Of a DNA stretch of 64,000 nt, positions 61,850 to 64,000 are shown piece after piece. The notes under the pieces were generated by a model. It did not search any database and was not told the origin of the DNA. It saw nothing but the letters and a program-made list of their open reading frames with translations. The stretch is from LMUY01 sp965199165 (GTDB lineage Bacteria > Pseudomonadota > Alphaproteobacteria > Acetobacterales > Acetobacteraceae): assembly GCA_965199165.1 (NCBI GenBank), contig OZ240681.1, positions 4,340,001 through 4,404,000 of the forward strand, read 5' to 3'. A program made the translations under genes and the position numbers. Numbering within the stretch: the first letter of the stretch is position 1; every line of letters begins with the position of its first letter.

Positions 61850-62874
61850 GTGGGCCGGTAGTTCAGCCGGTTCGCCAGCCAGTTGCGCAACTCCAGCTGC
61901 GACGCCGCGTCCGCCAACACGGCGGACGTGCTGGCCGTCGCCGCCGACGCGCCGAGCGGCCGGACGCCGACCGCGCTCGCCTGCTCCTGCACGGGTGCGG
62001 AGTCGATCGCCTGCGCACAGGCCCGGCGCCACAGCGCGACGAGTGCGGCCGGGGTCAGATGCGGCAGGACCAGGGCCACGTCCAGCTCGGAAGCGGCGGC
62101 CGTGGCCCGCCAGGCCTTCCGCAGCGGCGAGTCGGGCCGTGAGGCGAGCAGTTCGCTGGCGTCGGGCGTGGCGGGAAAGGCTGGGTCGCGCTGGCGCCGC
62201 CCGGCCTCGTCCACGCTGCCGAAGGAAAACGCCGGCACCACCCCGGCAACGCCGAGCTGCTGCGCCACGTCGGCCACGCGGCGCCCATGCAGGCACACGG
62301 CGTCGACCTGGTGGCTGGACAACGCATCGGTGGCCGCGGCCTCCGCCAACCCGAAGACCGGCACCCATGGCACGCCCAGCAAGTCCAACGCCAGCAGTGC
62401 CGGCAGTTCCGGTCCGGCCGGGCCGGACGCCGCGATCCGCAGCGGGTTGCCGCCCGGGGCATGCGCGACCGGCACGCGGCTCATCAGCAGCCCCGGGGTG
62501 ACGCCTGCCAGCGCCGGGATCCACTGCCCCACATCGAAGCGGGCGCGCGGGTCGCCGACCAGCCATGCCATCGCCGCACTGCCGGGCAGGAGCAGGGCGG
62601 TGCCGCCGTCGGGCACGGCGCGTGCCTCGAACTGGTTGGCCCCCGTCACGCCGTCGGCGCCGCCGACCACGTCCTTGCGCAGCGCGGTGCCCGGTGGCAG
62701 CGCCCGGCCCAGGCTTGGCGCCAGCCAGTCCGTCCATGTGTCCACCGGCCCGCCCTGCGGCCCGGCCACCAGCAGCGTGGCGCCCTCCGGGAACGAAGCC
62801 GACGGCGCCGCGGCGGCCGTGGCGAGCGCCACCGCCGAACCCACGACCAGCCGGCGCGTCATCGTTTGCGTCAC
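61846..62874 (-). CDS. Bug/TctC-type periplasmic binding protein
   Basis: A 342-aa protein with a signal peptide (~1-27, GSAVALATAAAAPSASF). Its layout follows tripartite-tricarboxylate (TctC/Bug) solute receptors: VAGPQGGPVDTWTDWLAPSL, RKDVVGGADGVTGANQF and PDGGTALLLPGSAAMAWL match the usual P-G-G-x-x-D, G-A-x-G and PDG regions. The similarity is moderate. No TctA/TctB permease is next to it. Start GTG 62872-62874; ATG 62860-62862 is equally good. Its stop overlaps folP. Confidence 0.7.
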   Translation of the reverse strand: MTQTMTRRLVVGSAVALATAAAAPSASFPEGATLLVAGPQGGPVDTWTDWLAPSLGRALPPGTALRKDVVGGADGVTGANQFEARAVPDGGTALLLPGSAAMAWLVGDPRARFDVGQWIPALAGVTPGLLMSRVPVAHAPGGNPLRIAASGPAGPELPALLALDLLGVPWVPVFGLAEAAATDALSSHQVDAVCLHGRRVADVAQQLGVAGVVPAFSFGSVDEAGRRQRDPAFPATPDASELLASRPDSPLRKAWRATAAASELDVALVLPHLTPAALVALWRRACAQAIDSAPVQEQASAVGVRPLGASAATASTSAVLADAASQLELRNWLANRLNYRPT

Positions 62875-62943
62875 TTCGACACCCCTCCGGTGGGTTTCTT
62901 TCCGGGCACTCGTAGCCCCGCCATGGCGCGTGTCAAACCGGCC

Positions 62944-63459
62944 TCATGAGTCGTAGGAAACCAGGGTCTCGAATGGCACGCCCAATTTGGCCTGGCCGCC
63001 GAGGAAGGCCAGTTCGATGAGGGCGGCCGCGCCCGACACCTCGGCGCCGACGCCCTGCAGCAGGGTGATGCCGGCCGCCATGGTCCCCCCGGTCGCCAAC
63101 AGATCGTCGACGATGACCACCCGCTGCCCCGGCGCCACCGCATCCGCCTGGATCTCCAGCCGGTCGGTGCCGTATTCCAGCGCGTAGTCGTGCCCGATCA
63201 CCTTGCCCGGCAGCTTGCCCCGCTTGCGCAGCATGACGAAGCCGCAGCCGAGCTTCAGCGCCAGCGGCGCCGCCAGCAGGAAGCCGCGCGATTCGATACC
63301 GGCCAGCAGATCCGGTTGCCACCGCCGCACGGCACGGGCCATCCGACCCATGGCGACCTGCCAGGCGTCCGGGTGCCGAAGCAAGGTCGAGACGTCGTAG
63401 AACAGGATGCCTGGCTTGGGGAAATCCGGGATGCTGGCGATGTGGTCCTTCAGGTCCAT
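62944..63459 (-). CDS. apt: Adenine phosphoribosyltransferase
   Basis: Salvages adenine to AMP with PRPP; cytoplasmic, 171 aa. Starts MDLKDHIASIPDFPKPGILFYD, with IESRGFLLAAPLALKLGCGF, the flexible loop around RKRGKLPGKVIGHDYALEYGTD and the PRPP motif VVIVDDLLATGGTMAAGI. The end VSYDS is typical. It heads the run of minus-strand genes to 58041, 69 bases before the binding protein. Confidence 0.97.
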   Translation of the reverse strand: MDLKDHIASIPDFPKPGILFYDVSTLLRHPDAWQVAMGRMARAVRRWQPDLLAGIESRGFLLAAPLALKLGCGFVMLRKRGKLPGKVIGHDYALEYGTDRLEIQADAVAPGQRVVIVDDLLATGGTMAAGITLLQGVGAEVSGAAALIELAFLGGQAKLGVPFETLVSYDS

Positions 63460-63525
63460 GGCTTTGTCCTCGCGATCTCGGGCGGCCCCTATAGCGGGGA
63501 CCGCACCGTTGCGCTAACCGGCCGC

Positions 63526-63714
63526 ATGTCCCGACCTGTCGCCGCCACGATCCTGGGTATCGCGTTCGTCATCTTTTACGTCGCTGCCGCCATTACCTTG
63601 CCCGACGTGCTGCCAAAACACTGGGCGGTCCAGGCGGCCTATTTCCTGATCGCTGGCGTGGCATGGGTGTGGCCCGTCCGCTGGCTCATGCTGTGGAGCG
63701 TAGGCCGCAGGTAA
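63526..63714 (+). CDS. DUF2842 small membrane protein
   Basis: A 62-aa protein with two membrane spans (~8-25 and ~35-55): LGIAFVIFYVAAAITL, then AYFLIAGVAWVWPVRWLMLW. The ending V-A-W-x-x-P-x-x-x-L-M-x-W is the mark of DUF2842, known mainly in alphaproteobacteria. Function unknown. It diverges from apt. ATG 63526 is set by the family's usual size. Confidence 0.88.
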   Translation: MSRPVAATILGIAFVIFYVAAAITLPDVLPKHWAVQAAYFLIAGVAWVWPVRWLMLWSVGRR

Positions 63715-63735
63715 TGTCCGGCTAGGGCTTCAATT

Positions 63736-64000
63736 ATGCGTGACAGCTTGACCAATCATCGATACCTTGGCCAGAATCATTCCGGTGTCGAAATGACATA
63801 TCATTTGTTATCGAATGGCCTGTTCGTCGACGACGCCGTCGACAACGATCCGAGCGCTCCTTACGGCACCGACGACGTTGCCTCATCAGGCCCGAGCAGC
63901 CAGTCCAGCACGGCTACCTCGGGCGACTCGCCCCACGGCGGCGAACCTGGCCAGACGCCCACGGTCGCGCCGAACACCGCCGAGGTGAGCTTCCTCACCG
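63736..64000 (+). CDS. Start of a secreted-looking low-complexity protein (3' cut by window edge)
   Basis: An open frame from ATG 63736 to the window end, 88 codons without a stop; ATG 63793 is an alternative start. After MRDSLTNHRYLGQNHSG it becomes acidic and rich in Ser, Thr, Gly and Pro (SSGPSSQSSTATSGDSPHGG). The last residues EVSFLT resemble the beginning of a Hint domain of large acetobacterial surface proteins (xxFLTGTxI), but that is a guess as the next bases are missing. Confidence 0.55.
   Translation, partial: MRDSLTNHRYLGQNHSGVEMTYHLLSNGLFVDDAVDNDPSAPYGTDDVASSGPSSQSSTATSGDSPHGGEPGQTPTVAPNTAEVSFLT

Overview
The window reads as chromosomal DNA of a GC-rich alphaproteobacterium (about 70% GC by eye), most likely an acetic-acid-bacteria relative (Rhodospirillales/Acetobacteraceae). 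The reasons are the family set (hflK-hflC-degP, hldE, mmcB, hisZ, DUF2842, DUF1203, a CtrA-type DNA-binding domain), the GTTC-N7-GTTC type of SOS box, and intergenic palindromes of the kind common in these genomes. Almost all of it is coding. Genes are often coupled by ATGA, GTGA or TGATG overlaps. No rRNA, tRNA, CRISPR array or transposase was seen.

Layout. 1-4.5 kb: end of a gamma-glutamyltransferase, a penicillin-acylase-type hydrolase, the leucyl/arginyl-transferase bpt, a possible 31-aa membrane peptide and a small conserved protein with a clear terminator. 4.6-9.8 kb: an MFS transporter coupled to a DUF2268-like metalloprotease, a cupin matching the manganese hydroxynitrile lyases, a TPR protein, an SDR and an alpha/beta hydrolase. 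9.8-14.6 kb: two glycosyltransferases (GT4, GT9), thrS and infC. 14.6-19.6 kb: a PHB-depolymerase-type esterase, DUF4864, a fosmidomycin-resistance-type MFS, DUF2237, a GST and a GH5 glycosidase. 19.6-24.6 kb: mrp, hflK, hflC, degP. 24.6-25.5 kb: an AT-richer patch with an orphan CtrA-like DNA-binding domain.

25.5-31.6 kb: an Rrf2 regulator, SOS-boxed mmcB, a Rieske oxygenase, hldE, a glycine-zipper lipoprotein, metK and trmB. 31.6-36.6 kb: uvrB and an MBOAT plus AlgX-like pair for polysaccharide O-acylation. 36.6-43.3 kb: a shortened acyl-CoA synthetase (ADP-forming type), an FAD oxidoreductase, an AI-2E transporter, an LLM flavin monooxygenase and an MFS transporter. 43.5-47.4 kb: a DUF2075 ATPase coupled to a secreted EEP-family protein, then ohr and an SDR. 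47.4-52.0 kb: radC, DUF3072, recA with SOS operator, hisZ, serC. 52.0-56.3 kb: a chaperone-usher fimbrial operon with two spore-coat-U subunits. 56.5-64 kb: a secreted unknown, DUF1203, a coupled run of a Bug-type binding protein, folP, glmM, thiD and an AAA ATPase, then apt, DUF2842 and the start of a secreted-looking protein.

Functional threads. DNA damage response: recA, mmcB, uvrB and radC, with SOS boxes visible at recA and mmcB only. Envelope and LPS: hldE makes ADP-heptose, the GT9 protein is a heptosyltransferase-type enzyme, glmM feeds cell-wall amino sugars, and the MBOAT/AlgX pair would decorate an exopolysaccharide. The most unusual observations are a two-copy palindromic repeat inserted in frame inside the GT9 gene, an acyl-CoA synthetase with several in-frame internal losses, a trmB with no ordinary start codon, a probable AUA start for infC, the orphan CtrA-like domain, and the hydroxynitrile-lyase-like cupin.
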